Assembly: GCF_003953935.1 (NCBI RefSeq)
Contig: NZ_RXLQ01000020.1
Span: forward strand, 47,302 to 111,301
Length of the DNA stretch: 64,000 bases
DNA from: Massilia atriviolacea
GTDB lineage: Bacteria > Pseudomonadota > Gammaproteobacteria > Burkholderiales > Burkholderiaceae_D
Direction of reading: 5' to 3'
Part shown: piece by piece, positions 28,447 through 37,391 of the stretch
How the letters are laid out: each line of letters opens with the position of its first letter
Position numbering within the stretch: the stretch's first letter is position 1
Program-made: the position numbers and the translations under genes
Notes under the pieces: generated by a model
Database searches by the model: none
What the model was told of the DNA's origin: nothing
The model's input: the letters and a program-made list of their open reading frames with translations, nothing else

Positions 28447-29469
28447 ATGACCCAAATTTCGCTTGTCCTGCCGTTCGCCCTGCCCCCTCCCGAGCTCGCC
28501 CCCGACCTGATCCGCGCCTTGCAAGCGCCGGCCCTGGCCGCGCTCATCAGCCGCACGGCGTCGCACCAGGCGCTGCCGGTCGACGACGCGCTGCGCGCCC
28601 TGCCCCACGAGGCCTGGCTGGCGCGCACCCTGAACGCCTGCGCCGACGGCACGCCGTCGCTGGCCGGCGCCGTCATGCGCGGCTACGGCCTGGCGCAGCC
28701 GGAAGGCACCTGGTTCATCGTCAATCCGGCCCACACCCAGATCGCGCGCAGCCACCTGCTGATGGCCGACATGCGCCGCCTGCACCTGTCCGAGGCGCAC
28801 GGACGCGCCCTGTTCGACCTGGCCCAACCGTATTTCGACGAATCCGGCAAGACGCTGCTCTACGGCGACGCCGGTACCTGGTTCATGCGTGCCGACGACT
28901 GGACCGGCCTGGAAACCTCGACCCCCGATTCGGCCGTCGGCCTGAACCTGACCGACTGGCTGCCCAAGGGCACCTCGTCGCGCGCCTTCCGCGTGCTGCA
29001 GAACGAAGTGCAGATGCTGTGGTTTGAACACCCCGCCAATGCCGAACGCGAAGCGCGCGGCCTGCCCGCCATCAACTCATTCTGGCCATGGGGCGCCGCC
29101 GCAGCCGGCGCCGGCCCGGACACCGCCCTGCTGGCCACCAGCGAGGCCCTGCCGTGGATGGCGGCGCTGGCCGGCCACCCGCAAGCCGAGCCGGTCACGC
29201 CGCTGGCCGCGCTGGACGGCGACGCCATCCTGCTGTGCGACGCCCTGACCGAAGCGGCCCTGGCCACCGACTGGGCAAGCTGGCTGCAGCACATGCACCG
29301 GCTGGAGCAAACCATCTTCGCGCCGGCCCTGGCCGCGCTCAAGGACGGCCGCATCAAGCAGCTGCAACTGCTCCTGAACCACCGCAGCCGCCACCTCGCC
29401 TTTACCACCACCCGATTGTCGCAACACGCCTTCTGGCGCCGCCCGACCCTGGATAGACTGCTGCCATGA
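28447..29469 (+). CDS. RpfE-like conserved protein upstream of recJ
   Basis: A 340-residue cytoplasmic protein resembling the RpfE/COG4255 family, sometimes labelled as predicted cofactor-independent phosphoglycerate mutase. I see LAQPYFDESGKTLLYGDAG, RADDWTGLETSTPDSAVGL and INSFWPWG, but no proven active site. The position before recJ matches the rpfE-recJ order of Xanthomonas. The ATG at 28447 is preferred to an upstream reading from 28324. Its stop overlaps the recJ start (ATGA), so the pair is translationally coupled. Confidence 0.75.
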   Translation: MTQISLVLPFALPPPELAPDLIRALQAPALAALISRTASHQALPVDDALRALPHEAWLARTLNACADGTPSLAGAVMRGYGLAQPEGTWFIVNPAHTQIARSHLLMADMRRLHLSEAHGRALFDLAQPYFDESGKTLLYGDAGTWFMRADDWTGLETSTPDSAVGLNLTDWLPKGTSSRAFRVLQNEVQMLWFEHPANAEREARGLPAINSFWPWGAAAAGAGPDTALLATSEALPWMAALAGHPQAEPVTPLAALDGDAILLCDALTEAALATDWASWLQHMHRLEQTIFAPALAALKDGRIKQLQLLLNHRSRHLAFTTTRLSQHAFWRRPTLDRLLP

Positions 29470-31160
29470 CCCGTATCACGACTCGCCCCTGCTCCTTCCG
29501 CACTTCCGAAATGCTGCGCCAGACCGGCGTGCACCCCGTGCTCGCGCGCCTGTACGCCGCGCGCGGCCTGACCGACGCGCGCGAACTGTCGAGTGAACTG
29601 GGCAGCCTGATCGCCCCCGCCGGCCTGCTGCACATCGACGCCGCCGCCGTGTTCCTGGCCGACGCCATCAAGGCCGGCAAAAAAATGACCATCGTGGCCG
29701 ACTACGACTGCGACGGCGCCACCGCCTGCGCGGTCGCCCTGCGCGGCTTGCGCACGATGGGCGCCACGGTCGACTACATCGTCCCCAACCGCTTCGAATA
29801 CGGCTACGGCCTCACGCCCGAGATCGTCGAACTGACCGCGCGCGAAAAGGCGCCCGACATCATCATCACCGTCGACAACGGCATCGCCAGCATCGACGGC
29901 GTGCTGGAAGCGAAGCGGCGCGGCATCGACGTCGTCGTCACCGACCATCACCTCCCCGGCGACGCCCTGCCCGAGGCGCGCGTGATCGTCAATCCCAACC
30001 AGCCCGAATGCGGCTTTCCCAGCAAGCACCTGGCCGGGGTCGGCGTGGTGTTCTACGTGCTGCTCGCCCTGCGCGCCGAACTGCGCAAGCGCGGCGTGTT
30101 CGACGCCCAGACCCAGCCCAAGCTCGACAGCCTGCTCGACCTGGTCGCGCTGGGCACCGTGGCCGACGTGGTGCGGCTCGATTCGAACAACCGCATCCTG
30201 GTGGCGCAGGGCCTCAAGCGCATGCGCGCCGGGCGCATGCATCCCGGCGTGGCCGCGCTGTTCCGGGTGGCCGGGCGCGAAGCGCGCAGCGCCTCGCCGT
30301 TCGACCTCGGTTTCGCGCTCGGTCCGCGCCTGAACGCCGCCGGCCGCCTGGAAGACATGTCGCTCGGGATCGAATGCCTGGTCACCGACGACGAAGGGCG
30401 CGCCTGGGCCATCGCCCAGCAGCTCAACGAGATCAACCTGAAACGCCGCGAAATCGAAGCCGACATGCAGGACACCGCCCTGCTGCACCTGGACGCCTAC
30501 CAACCGGCCGACAGCAACACCATCAGCGTGTTCGACGAATCCTGGCACCAGGGTGTGATCGGCATCGTCGCCTCGCGCCTGAAAGAAAAATTCTTCCGCC
30601 CCACGATCACCTTCGCGCCGGGCGCGGAAGGCTGGATCAAGGGTTCCGGGCGCTCGATCCCCGGTTTTCACCTGCGCGACGCGCTCGACCTGGTGTCGAA
30701 GCGCGCGCCCAGCCTGATCGACAAGTTCGGCGGTCACGCCATGGCGGCCGGCCTGACCATCCGCGCCGATGCGTTCGAGGCGTTTTCGGCGGCGTTCGAA
30801 GAAGTCGGGCGCGCCTGGCTCAACACACAGCAGCTCGAACGCGTGATCGAAACCGACGGCCCGCTGGAAGACGCCTACTACACCACCGAATTCATCGGCC
30901 TGATGGACGGCCAGGTGTGGGGCCAGGGCTTCGCGCCGCCCGTGTTCTGCGACGAATTCCGCGTGGTCAGCCAGCGCATCCTGAAGGAACGCCACCTCAA
31001 GCTGCAGCTGGAACGCAACGGCCAGCGCTACGACGCGATCTGGTTCGGGCACACCGCCTCGGTCGGCGACCGGGCGCGCGTAGCCTTCCGGCTCGACGCC
31101 AACGAGTACAACGGGGTCACCCGCGTGCAGCTGCTGGTCGAACACGCCGAGCCGGCCTGA
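29466..31160 (+). CDS. recJ: Single-stranded-DNA-specific exonuclease RecJ
   Basis: 5'-3' single-strand exonuclease acting in RecF recombination, mismatch and base-excision repair. The 564 residues fit the family. DHH-domain motifs are ADYDCDGATACA (Asp79-Gly84) and VVTDHHLPGDALPEA. RLNAAGRLEDMSLGIECL and the DHHA1 motif DKFGGHAMAAGLTI follow, then the C-terminal OB domain with IWFGHTA. It is coupled to the rpfE-like gene through an ATGA overlap. Confidence 0.96.
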   Translation: MTRITTRPCSFRTSEMLRQTGVHPVLARLYAARGLTDARELSSELGSLIAPAGLLHIDAAAVFLADAIKAGKKMTIVADYDCDGATACAVALRGLRTMGATVDYIVPNRFEYGYGLTPEIVELTAREKAPDIIITVDNGIASIDGVLEAKRRGIDVVVTDHHLPGDALPEARVIVNPNQPECGFPSKHLAGVGVVFYVLLALRAELRKRGVFDAQTQPKLDSLLDLVALGTVADVVRLDSNNRILVAQGLKRMRAGRMHPGVAALFRVAGREARSASPFDLGFALGPRLNAAGRLEDMSLGIECLVTDDEGRAWAIAQQLNEINLKRREIEADMQDTALLHLDAYQPADSNTISVFDESWHQGVIGIVASRLKEKFFRPTITFAPGAEGWIKGSGRSIPGFHLRDALDLVSKRAPSLIDKFGGHAMAAGLTIRADAFEAFSAAFEEVGRAWLNTQQLERVIETDGPLEDAYYTTEFIGLMDGQVWGQGFAPPVFCDEFRVVSQRILKERHLKLQLERNGQRYDAIWFGHTASVGDRARVAFRLDANEYNGVTRVQLLVEHAEPA

Positions 31161-31220
31161 AGCAATCCGGGCGAGACCATCTGTTTGCGCAGGCTCAGCA
31201 GCCGTTTGATGGCGATTGGC

Positions 31221-31254
31221 TTGCGCGCGATACGAAAATAGAGTATAAATACTC
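31221..31254 (+). promoter_or_regulatory. Toxin-antitoxin promoter with palindromic operator
   Basis: TTGCGC (31221-31226), a 17-base spacer and TATAAA (31244-31249) form a sigma70-type promoter. Over the -10 box lies the inverted repeat GAGTAT-AA-ATACTC (31241-31254), well placed for repression by the antitoxin complex. The antitoxin ATG follows 17 bases later. Confidence 0.6.
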
Positions 31255-31271
31255 CATAACCGGAGCCCACT

Positions 31272-31709
31272 ATGCATCTTGCCTTCGCCTATCCCAAGAG
31301 TCGCTTCGAGCCGGCCGTGCTGATCGACCTGAACGCGCGTGCGGAGCGGGAACGTTTGTCCAAGTCCGCGCTCAAAGGTTTCTTTGCCCTCATGACAGCC
31401 TGGAAGCTGCGCGACGACGATGCCCGCGAACTGCTCGGCGGCATGTCCTCCTCCACCTTCTACGAGTGGAAAAAGAACCCCGACCGCATACTCGAAGTCG
31501 ACCGCATCACCCGCATTTCCTACATGCTCGGCATCTACAAGGCCCTGCACATCCTGTACGGCGACAAGCTCGCCGACGAATGGATCACCCTCCCCAACAG
31601 CAATCCCATCTTTGCCGGACGCACGCCGCTGTCGCACATGCTGGCGGGCGGCCTGCTGTCGATGCAAACGGTGCGCAAGCTGCTCGACGCGCGCCGCGGA
31701 GGCCTGTGA
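31272..31709 (+). CDS. Xre/MbcA/ParS-family antitoxin (DUF2384)
   Basis: A 145-residue antitoxin. The N-terminal helices form an Xre-like DNA-binding part (GMSSSTFYEWKKNPD as the recognition region). The C-terminal toxin-binding MbcA/ParS domain ends NPIFAGRTPLSHMLAGGL and VRKLLDARRGG, a family signature. It neutralises the RES toxin encoded next and probably represses the shared promoter through the palindrome at 31241-31254. Confidence 0.9.
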   Translation: MHLAFAYPKSRFEPAVLIDLNARAERERLSKSALKGFFALMTAWKLRDDDARELLGGMSSSTFYEWKKNPDRILEVDRITRISYMLGIYKALHILYGDKLADEWITLPNSNPIFAGRTPLSHMLAGGLLSMQTVRKLLDARRGGL

Positions 31710-31710
31710 C

Positions 31711-32394
31711 TTGACGGTCGTCCCCAAGCTCACCACCCTGCGGCAGTTCGATACCTGCCGCCTGATTCCGTCGCGCTTTGCCGACGTGGAAGATTCCGTG
31801 CTCAGCCCGCTGGCCGAGAACGCGGACGTCTTGCGCGACCTGTTCGACATCGATAACGCCACCAACGAACGCCTGCGCGGCGAGTACGGCAGCCTGCCCG
31901 GCATCGGCGTCGACGAGCTGGTCTTCGGCGTGCCGAACTTTCGGATCATCAATGCCGCCTACACCTATCCGCGCCCGGAAGGCAGCCGCTTCAACGATGG
32001 CGAACGCGGCGCGTGGTACTGCGCCTTCGAAGCCGAGACCGCGCTGGCCGAAATCACCTTTCACAAGACCGTGGAGTACCAGGAAATCGGCCGCTTCGAC
32101 GATAGCGTGACCTATCAAGCCCTGATCGCCGACTTTACCAGCACCTTCCACGATATTCGCGGCGTCGATGCCTTTGCAAAATACCTCGACCCGGCCAGTT
32201 ACATCGAATCGCAGACCCTGGCCAGCCAGTTGCTCGATGCCGGATCGATGGGCGTGATCTACCCCAGCGTGCGGCGTCCTGAGGGCACCTGCCTGGCGTG
32301 CTTCCGTCCCGCGCTGGTCGGCAATGTGCGCAAGGGGCAGGTCTACCGCCTCACCTGGTCGGGCTCGCCCACGCCCCTCATCGAGATCGCCTGA
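31711..32394 (+). CDS. RES-domain toxin (NAD+-degrading family)
   Basis: RES toxins deplete NAD+; the mycobacterial MbcT is an NAD+ phosphorylase. The 227 residues show the core Arg in EGSRFNDGERGAWYCAF, the Glu in AETALAEITFHKTVEYQE and the Ser in MGVIYPSVRRPEG. There is no ATG near the N-terminus; a TTG at 31711, nine bases after GGAGG, is the only sensible start and lies one base past the antitoxin stop. The weak start codon would keep toxin below antitoxin. Confidence 0.88.
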   Translation: MTVVPKLTTLRQFDTCRLIPSRFADVEDSVLSPLAENADVLRDLFDIDNATNERLRGEYGSLPGIGVDELVFGVPNFRIINAAYTYPRPEGSRFNDGERGAWYCAFEAETALAEITFHKTVEYQEIGRFDDSVTYQALIADFTSTFHDIRGVDAFAKYLDPASYIESQTLASQLLDAGSMGVIYPSVRRPEGTCLACFRPALVGNVRKGQVYRLTWSGSPTPLIEIA

Positions 32395-32441
32395 ACGATC
32401 GTCCCGTACGCTGTACACCACCCGAACCATTGAGTATCTGT

Positions 32442-32762
32442 ATGAAAACCAAGCCTGAAAACGACACCGAACTGCGCACCAAGATCAACCTCGAAACCGC
32501 GCGCCTGCCCTGGGCCGAACTGCAGCGTCACTTTGCCCAAGGGACGGTGGTGTTTGTGAGCGCCGAGCTCGATCTGGTCGATGTGGCGGTGCGCATTTCG
32601 CACGACGACAAGGACAGCATCGCCAAGTGGATGGGGGACGGCAAGGTCGGCAAGGTCTCCGATGCGCAGGCGCAAGCCTGGACCGAGGCCGATGCCGTGT
32701 TGTGGACCTCGGTAGTCCACCCCTTCATCCTGGTGCAGCCGGAAAAAACCGTCCTGCACTGA
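32442..32762 (+). CDS. DUF2288 family protein
   Basis: A 106-residue soluble protein. The pattern KINLETARLPWAELQRHFA, VSAELDLVDVAVRI and HPFILVQPEK is that of DUF2288, a family common in beta- and gammaproteobacteria with no known function. The start follows GAGTATCTGT without a strong ribosome site. It lies 47 bases after the RES toxin and convergent with the HerA-like gene. Confidence 0.82.
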   Translation: MKTKPENDTELRTKINLETARLPWAELQRHFAQGTVVFVSAELDLVDVAVRISHDDKDSIAKWMGDGKVGKVSDAQAQAWTEADAVLWTSVVHPFILVQPEKTVLH

Positions 32763-32774
32763 CCGGACGAGGGC

Positions 32775-34295
32775 CTAGCGCCGTTTCATGATCGAGCCCA
32801 GCACGCCGCGAATGATTTCGCGCCCGACTTGCGAGCCGATGCTGCGCGCGGCCGATTTCATCATCGCCTCGACCGGCGACTGACGCTTGCCGCCGCCCCC
32901 GCCGAACAGGCCGCCGAGCATGCCGCCGAGGGAGGTATCGGGCGCGCTGTCCGGCACACGGTCGCGCCCGGACGGCGCCGGCGCCTCCGCCTCCTGCGCA
33001 GCGGCCGCGGCGCGGGCGGCGATCAGTTCGTGCGCCGATTCGCGGTCGATACTTTGCTCGTAGACACCGGCCACCACCGATTGCGCCATGGCGCGCCGCC
33101 GTTCGGCATCGTCGATCGGGCCGATCTGCGATGCCGGCGGCAGGATGTACGCCCGCTCGACCATGTTCGGCCGTCCTTTCTCGTCGAGAAAAGACACCAG
33201 CGCTTCGCCCAGCTCCAGTTCGGTAATGACCTGGGCAGTGTCGAGCGCGGGATTCGGCCGGAAGGTGTCGGCGGCCGCCTTGACGGCCTTCTGGTCGCGC
33301 GGCGTGTAGGCGCGCAAGGCGTGCTGGACGCGGTTGCCCAGCTGGCCGAGCACGGTATCGGGAATGTCCAACGGGTTCTGGGTGATGAAAAACACGCCCA
33401 CGCCTTTCGAGCGGATCAGGCGCACCACCTGCTCTATCTTTTGCAGCAAGGGCTTGGGCGCTTCGCTGAACAGCAAGTGCGCTTCGTCGAAGAAAAAGAC
33501 CAGCTTCGGCTTGTCCAGGTCGCCGACCTCGGGCAGGTTTTCGAACAATTCCGACAGTAGCCATAGCAGAAACACCGAATACAGGCGCGGCGCATTCATC
33601 AGCTTGTCGGCCGCCAGGATGTTCACCACGCCCTTGCCCTGCGCATCGGTTTGCAGCAAGTCGTCGATATTGAGCATGGGCTCGCCGAAAAAGCGGTCGC
33701 CGCCCTGCTGTTCCACCGCCACCAGCCCGCGCTGGATGGCGCCGATGCTCGCCGCCGACATATTGCCGTACGTGGTGCGGAAATCGGCAGCATTGTCGCC
33801 GACATGCTGCAGCATGCTGCGCAAGTCCTTGGTATCGAGCAGCAGCAAGCCATTGTCGTCGGCGATCTTGAACACCAGTTGCAGCACGCCCTCCTGGGTA
33901 TCGTTCAGGTTCAGCATGCGCGCCAGCAGCAAGGGTCCCAGATCGGAGATGGTGGCCCGCACCGGATGGCCGGCTTCCCCGAACACATCCCAGAACGTCA
34001 CGGGGCAAGCGGCCCAGGCAGGCGCGTCGACGCCCAGCGCGCCCAGGCGCTTGCCCATCTTTTCCGACGCGGTGCCGGCCTTGGCCATCCCGGACAGGTC
34101 GCCCTTGACGTCCGCCATGAACACCGGCACCCCGATCCCGGAGAGCGCCTCGGCCAGGACCTGCAAGGTCACCGTCTTACCGGTCCCGGTGGCGCCCGTG
34201 ATGCAGCCGTGGCGGTTGACCAGCGCTGGCAGCACATCGAGCACGCGCGCAGGTTGGGCGGTATTATTTCGGGCAATCGGCAGCGGCATGGACAT
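32775..34295 (-). CDS. HerA-like ATPase (YjgR/DUF853 family)
   Basis: A 506-residue P-loop ATPase of the HerA/FtsK lineage. Walker A is GATGTGKT at residues 34-41, and Walker B is [12 protein letters not shown] near 245. The sensor-like [21 protein letters not shown] comes after. The C-terminus has an Ala-rich helix, a Gly-rich stretch and [15 protein letters not shown]. YjgR itself has no settled role. The ATG at 34295 with GAGGAG upstream is preferred to a reading from 34394. No nurA or other partner lies beside it. Confidence 0.9.
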   Translation of the reverse strand: MSMPLPIARNNTAQPARVLDVLPALVNRHGCITGATGTGKTVTLQVLAEALSGIGVPVFMADVKGDLSGMAKAGTASEKMGKRLGALGVDAPAWAACPVTFWDVFGEAGHPVRATISDLGPLLLARMLNLNDTQEGVLQLVFKIADDNGLLLLDTKDLRSMLQHVGDNAADFRTTYGNMSAASIGAIQRGLVAVEQQGGDRFFGEPMLNIDDLLQTDAQGKGVVNILAADKLMNAPRLYSVFLLWLLSELFENLPEVGDLDKPKLVFFFDEAHLLFSEAPKPLLQKIEQVVRLIRSKGVGVFFITQNPLDIPDTVLGQLGNRVQHALRAYTPRDQKAVKAAADTFRPNPALDTAQVITELELGEALVSFLDEKGRPNMVERAYILPPASQIGPIDDAERRRAMAQSVVAGVYEQSIDRESAHELIAARAAAAAQEAEAPAPSGRDRVPDSAPDTSLGGMLGGLFGGGGGKRQSPVEAMMKSAARSIGSQVGREIIRGVLGSIMKRR

Positions 34296-34391
34296 GGCGG
34301 CAATCTCCTCGGTGCGGTAGGGAATCAATAGTACCTCATGCCGGCGGCATCGCTCGCGACGAGCTTCCCCGGAACGGGCGCGGATGTGGTC

Positions 34392-34433
34392 CAATGCGCA
34401 ATGCGCAATGCGCGAGCCGCGAGCCGCGAGCCG
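34392..34433. repeat. Two adjacent 7-bp triplet arrays
   Basis: CAATGCG is repeated three times (34392-34412), directly followed by CGAGCCG three times (34413-34433). They lie in the leader region upstream of the secreted protein at 34456. They are typical slippage products and could vary between strains. Confidence 0.85.
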
Positions 34434-34455
34434 CTATCTATTCATGGAGTCAACA

Positions 34456-34953
34456 ATGCGTCAGACTGTCTTTTTCCTTGCCGCCCTGCTCGGTGTCGGT
34501 GGCGTCCAGGCCGCCAGCGGCGTCAGCGCCGGCGGCGTTGTCCTGCTGCAGCCGGAACGCGTGATCGAGGCACGGGTGAGCGTCGACAGGCTCGCGCCAT
34601 ACCTCAAGCTAGTCGATGCGAGCGCCAGACGCGCGCTCGCCAAGGCTGACGCCGTGCCGGCGTCCAGCGGGTTCCTTGTCGTGGCGATCCGCCCCGGAGC
34701 GCAATCGATGGCCTGGCTCGACTTCACGCCCCCTTTGCCCAAGACATTGGCGAACGCGCTCCTGGCCGGCACCCAAGCCGTGCCGGTCCCAGCGGTCAAA
34801 GGCGGGACGGTGGTGACCGCGATCAAATATGGAATGGGCGGCGCAAGCGCGCCAACGCAGCCGACGCCGGCGCCTGCCGAATGGACCACGGCCGCCAGGG
34901 CGGCGGGCCAGCCGCTGGACATCGGCGAGCTGGTCGACCGCCTCTGGAAATAA
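34456..34953 (+). CDS. Secreted hypothetical protein, 165 aa
   Basis: Not recognised. A signal peptide (MRQTVFFLAALLGVGGVQA) precedes about 145 residues with no cysteine and no motif I know. A proline-rich segment (TQPTPAPAEW) comes before a C-terminal helix ending DIGELVDRLWK. The ATG at 34456 follows GGAG; in-frame ATGs further up run into the 7-bp repeats. Probably periplasmic. Confidence 0.65.
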   Translation: MRQTVFFLAALLGVGGVQAASGVSAGGVVLLQPERVIEARVSVDRLAPYLKLVDASARRALAKADAVPASSGFLVVAIRPGAQSMAWLDFTPPLPKTLANALLAGTQAVPVPAVKGGTVVTAIKYGMGGASAPTQPTPAPAEWTTAARAAGQPLDIGELVDRLWK

Positions 34954-34997
34954 GCCTTGGATTACACTGTTCTTTGGACAGATTCGGGAGACTGTCC

Positions 34998-35285
34998 ATG
35001 TTGAGAAGCATCGCCGCCAGCCTGCTGGCAATCGGCGCACTGCACAGCCACGCTGCCGGGCAGGCTTAGGAGTTCCGCGACACGGGAGCGGAATTGCATG
35101 GCGGCGCATGGGATGCCAGGGTCATGCCGGCAATGGGCAAGGCCGTGTCAACATGCCGGCGCGGCACGCAGGTCCGCGCCGGTCAACTGTATTCGACCGG
35201 TCCGCACAACGCGGCGCTGGCCTGGAAACGCGCCAGACCGGCGCCACCACGCTACAGCAAGCGCATCGGCAACGATCGCGCTGGG
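34998..35285 (+). pseudogene. Possible decayed secreted-protein gene
   Basis: An ATG at 34998 behind GGGAG opens a signal-peptide-like MLRSIAASLLAIGALHSHAA. It hits a TAG after 23 codons, yet the frame stays open for about 70 further codons (EFRDTGAELHGG...). That suggests a gene broken by a stop. GGACAG (34976-34981) and CTGTCC (34992-34997) could fold over the ribosome site. No family is recognised. Confidence 0.35.
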
Positions 35286-35915
35286 TCAGCGCGTCTTTTC
35301 CACAAAGTCCATCCCCACGAACACCCGTCCCGCGTTGCCGCGCTCGGCCTGGAAATGATGCAGACGGCGCTCGGACTTCTGTTTGCCCTCCTCCGACTTC
35401 GCCAGGTCTCCCAATTTACTGAGCAGGAGCTGCGCGGCCAGCCGTTTGTTGGCATGCTGGCTGCGCTCCGTCTGCACCTTCACCGACAAACCGGAGGCCA
35501 CATGGGTTGCCCGGATTGCGCTGTCGGTCTTGTTGACGTGCTGCCCGCCCGGACCGGAGGCGCGCGTCGCCTCGTAGCGGATTTCGCCGTGCTCGACCGA
35601 GACCGCCGGCGGCGCGAACGCGGCGCCGTTCAGGAACCAATTCTTGCGCTTGTGCATTTTGCGATAAGGACTGTCGCAAATCCACTGTATGCTGCCACTC
35701 CACTGCCCGGCGAGGGCGCCGACTGCCTCTTGCGCGCCGTCGAGTTCCACCAGCACCGAGCGCAAGGTACCGCCGATCGGCCCGGCCAGCTGTTCCACCA
35801 CGCTCAAGGACACGCCCGCCTTGTGCGCCTCGCGGCCCAGCTGCGCCAGCGCCTTTGTCACCGCCAGGCAGCATTCCGCCGGCCCGGTATTGGCCGTCAT
35901 TTGTAACCAGATCAT
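35286..35915 (-). CDS. prfH: Peptide chain release factor homologue PrfH
   Basis: A 209-residue RF-2-like protein that lacks the stop-codon-reading domain. It keeps the peptidyl-hydrolase motif GGQ (residues 123-125 in ASGPGGQHVNKTDSAIRATH) and the basic C-terminus. Published work on PrfH with RtcB describes sequential rescue and repair of ribosomes cut in the 16S decoding centre: PrfH releases the stalled peptide, RtcB religates the rRNA. The ATG overlaps the rtcB stop as TGATG, a coupling arrangement. Longer upstream readings fall inside rtcB. Confidence 0.92.
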   Translation of the reverse strand: MIWLQMTANTGPAECCLAVTKALAQLGREAHKAGVSLSVVEQLAGPIGGTLRSVLVELDGAQEAVGALAGQWSGSIQWICDSPYRKMHKRKNWFLNGAAFAPPAVSVEHGEIRYEATRASGPGGQHVNKTDSAIRATHVASGLSVKVQTERSQHANKRLAAQLLLSKLGDLAKSEEGKQKSERRLHHFQAERGNAGRVFVGMDFVEKTR

Positions 35916-37108
35916 CAGCAGCACTCCCCACGCGTTTTGTAGGTCAGCACTGGCTTGCTCCGGGAAACCACCGTCACCAATCCCGCGCCGACCAGCGAGC
36001 CGAGCACGCTGTCGACGTTCTTGTAGGCTTGCGGCGCCTCCTCGTAAATCAGTGCGCGGTCGTTGCAGATCACGCGTCCACCCATCGACGTGCGGCTCAA
36101 CTGCGCCGGCGTCGCCAGTTTGTCCAGGCGGCCCTTGCAATCGGTCCGCTGCCACTTGCGCCCCGCACCGTGCGCCAGCGAATGCAGGCTCAGCTCACCG
36201 GCCGACAGCACCGGCGCGATCAGGTAACTATAGTCGTCGCGCGAGCCCGGCAACATCACCAGCCCCTGGTCGCTCGGCGTGGTGCCCTTGCGGTGCAGCC
36301 ATCCCGACTGGCCATCGATGCATGCCGGGGTCACCGTGTTGTGATGCACATCGAGCACACGCACGGCCTCGCAACGCAGGCGATGAAACATCCGCGCCGC
36401 AATCAGCGAGCGATTCACTTCCGCGTACTGCAACGCTGCATCGTGCTCGCGCAAATAGGCAAGCGCTTCCGCGCTGCCGTCGGCCAGGCCGGCGTGGCTG
36501 TGCGCATCGACGTGGGCGCGCAAGATCACCTGCCCCAGGCCGCGCGAACCGCTGTGCACCAGCAACTGCAGGCACTTGCGCGACAGCGTCGTGCGCCCAA
36601 GGACATCTTCATCTTCGACAGCGTCGATCGCCTGAAGTTCCGCAAAATGATTGCCACGGCCGATGGTGCCGAGCGAGCGCAACGGCGCCAGGTCGCGTCC
36701 CGCCGCCGCCAGCGCGTCCGACAAGGCAGCGATACGCGCCGGCCAGGACGGGTCGCGGCGTTCGAGCGCGGCCCATTCTTCCTCGTCGATCACCTCGTCG
36801 AGGTTGCCGATCTGCTTGTCGATCTTGTCGAGCCTGGCCTTGCCGGCCAGGATGTCGGTTTGCCACAGCGCCATGCCGCAGCCGATGTCGTTGCCGACCA
36901 GGGCCGGATACAGGCGTCCGGTCGAGAAAAATGCGGCCCCGACCGGATAGCCGCGCCCGGGATGCAGGTCGGGCAAGCCGACCACGCGTTGCATGCCGGC
37001 CAGTGCGGCCGTGGTTTTGGTTTGTTGTACTGCTGCGTCTTCGAGCCACAGACGGTCGGACGCGATGATCGAAATACGATCAGAAATTTGCTGAACAAAA
37101 TTGCCCAT
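35915..37108 (-). CDS. rtcB: RNA-splicing ligase RtcB (PrfH-linked type)
   Basis: A 397-residue GTP- and Mn-dependent ligase joining RNA 2',3'-cyclic-phosphate and 5'-OH ends. Metal-binding GNDIGCGM is at residues 72-79 (Asp74, Cys77); GRGNHFAELQ, HSGSRGLGQ and KGTTPSDQG follow; the guanylylated His is His313 in SLAHGAGRKWQR. It is first in the operon with prfH. The ATG at 37108 is chosen; a TTG at 37123 would add five residues. No RtcR or sigma54 site is seen. Confidence 0.93.
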   Translation of the reverse strand: MGNFVQQISDRISIIASDRLWLEDAAVQQTKTTAALAGMQRVVGLPDLHPGRGYPVGAAFFSTGRLYPALVGNDIGCGMALWQTDILAGKARLDKIDKQIGNLDEVIDEEEWAALERRDPSWPARIAALSDALAAAGRDLAPLRSLGTIGRGNHFAELQAIDAVEDEDVLGRTTLSRKCLQLLVHSGSRGLGQVILRAHVDAHSHAGLADGSAEALAYLREHDAALQYAEVNRSLIAARMFHRLRCEAVRVLDVHHNTVTPACIDGQSGWLHRKGTTPSDQGLVMLPGSRDDYSYLIAPVLSAGELSLHSLAHGAGRKWQRTDCKGRLDKLATPAQLSRTSMGGRVICNDRALIYEEAPQAYKNVDSVLGSLVGAGLVTVVSRSKPVLTYKTRGECC

Positions 37109-37220
37109 GTGATGCCAATCCAAAGAAATACGAGAAGGGACTGGGTGCTGGCAAAGTGCTGACGATTAACTCGTCAAGAGGGGGCTAAAACGATGCGACA
37201 GACGGGCGAATGCCGTCGGT

Positions 37221-37280
37221 TCAGTGCAGGATGTAGCCAGCCAGACCCAGAAAAAGAGCGTTGATGTTCAGTTTTTGCAT
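37221..37280 (-). CDS. 19-residue hydrophobic peptide ORF upstream of rtcB
   Basis: An excellent ribosome site (AAAAGGAGATCGATC) leads into ATG and the peptide MQKLNINALFLGLAGYILH, then TGA. It is mostly a short membrane-type segment. It lies 112 bases upstream of rtcB on the same strand and could be a leader peptide for the rtcB-prfH operon, a free small membrane protein, or a toxin-like peptide. The start signal is better than that of rtcB itself. Confidence 0.55.
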   Translation of the reverse strand: MQKLNINALFLGLAGYILH

Positions 37281-37391
37281 GATCGATCTCCTTTTCAAAA
37301 ATGGTTGGCCTGCTTGGGAGTGCGATAGTAGGCGATATTTTGCAGCGTTGCAAGTGCTAAATTGCCGCGACACACGTAATGACAGGGAATA

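Noticed and set aside
28860-31952. 1,030-codon open reading antisense to recJ and the toxin-antitoxin pair
   Set aside because: It spans several real plus-strand genes and shows only GC-driven composition, no domain and no start signal.
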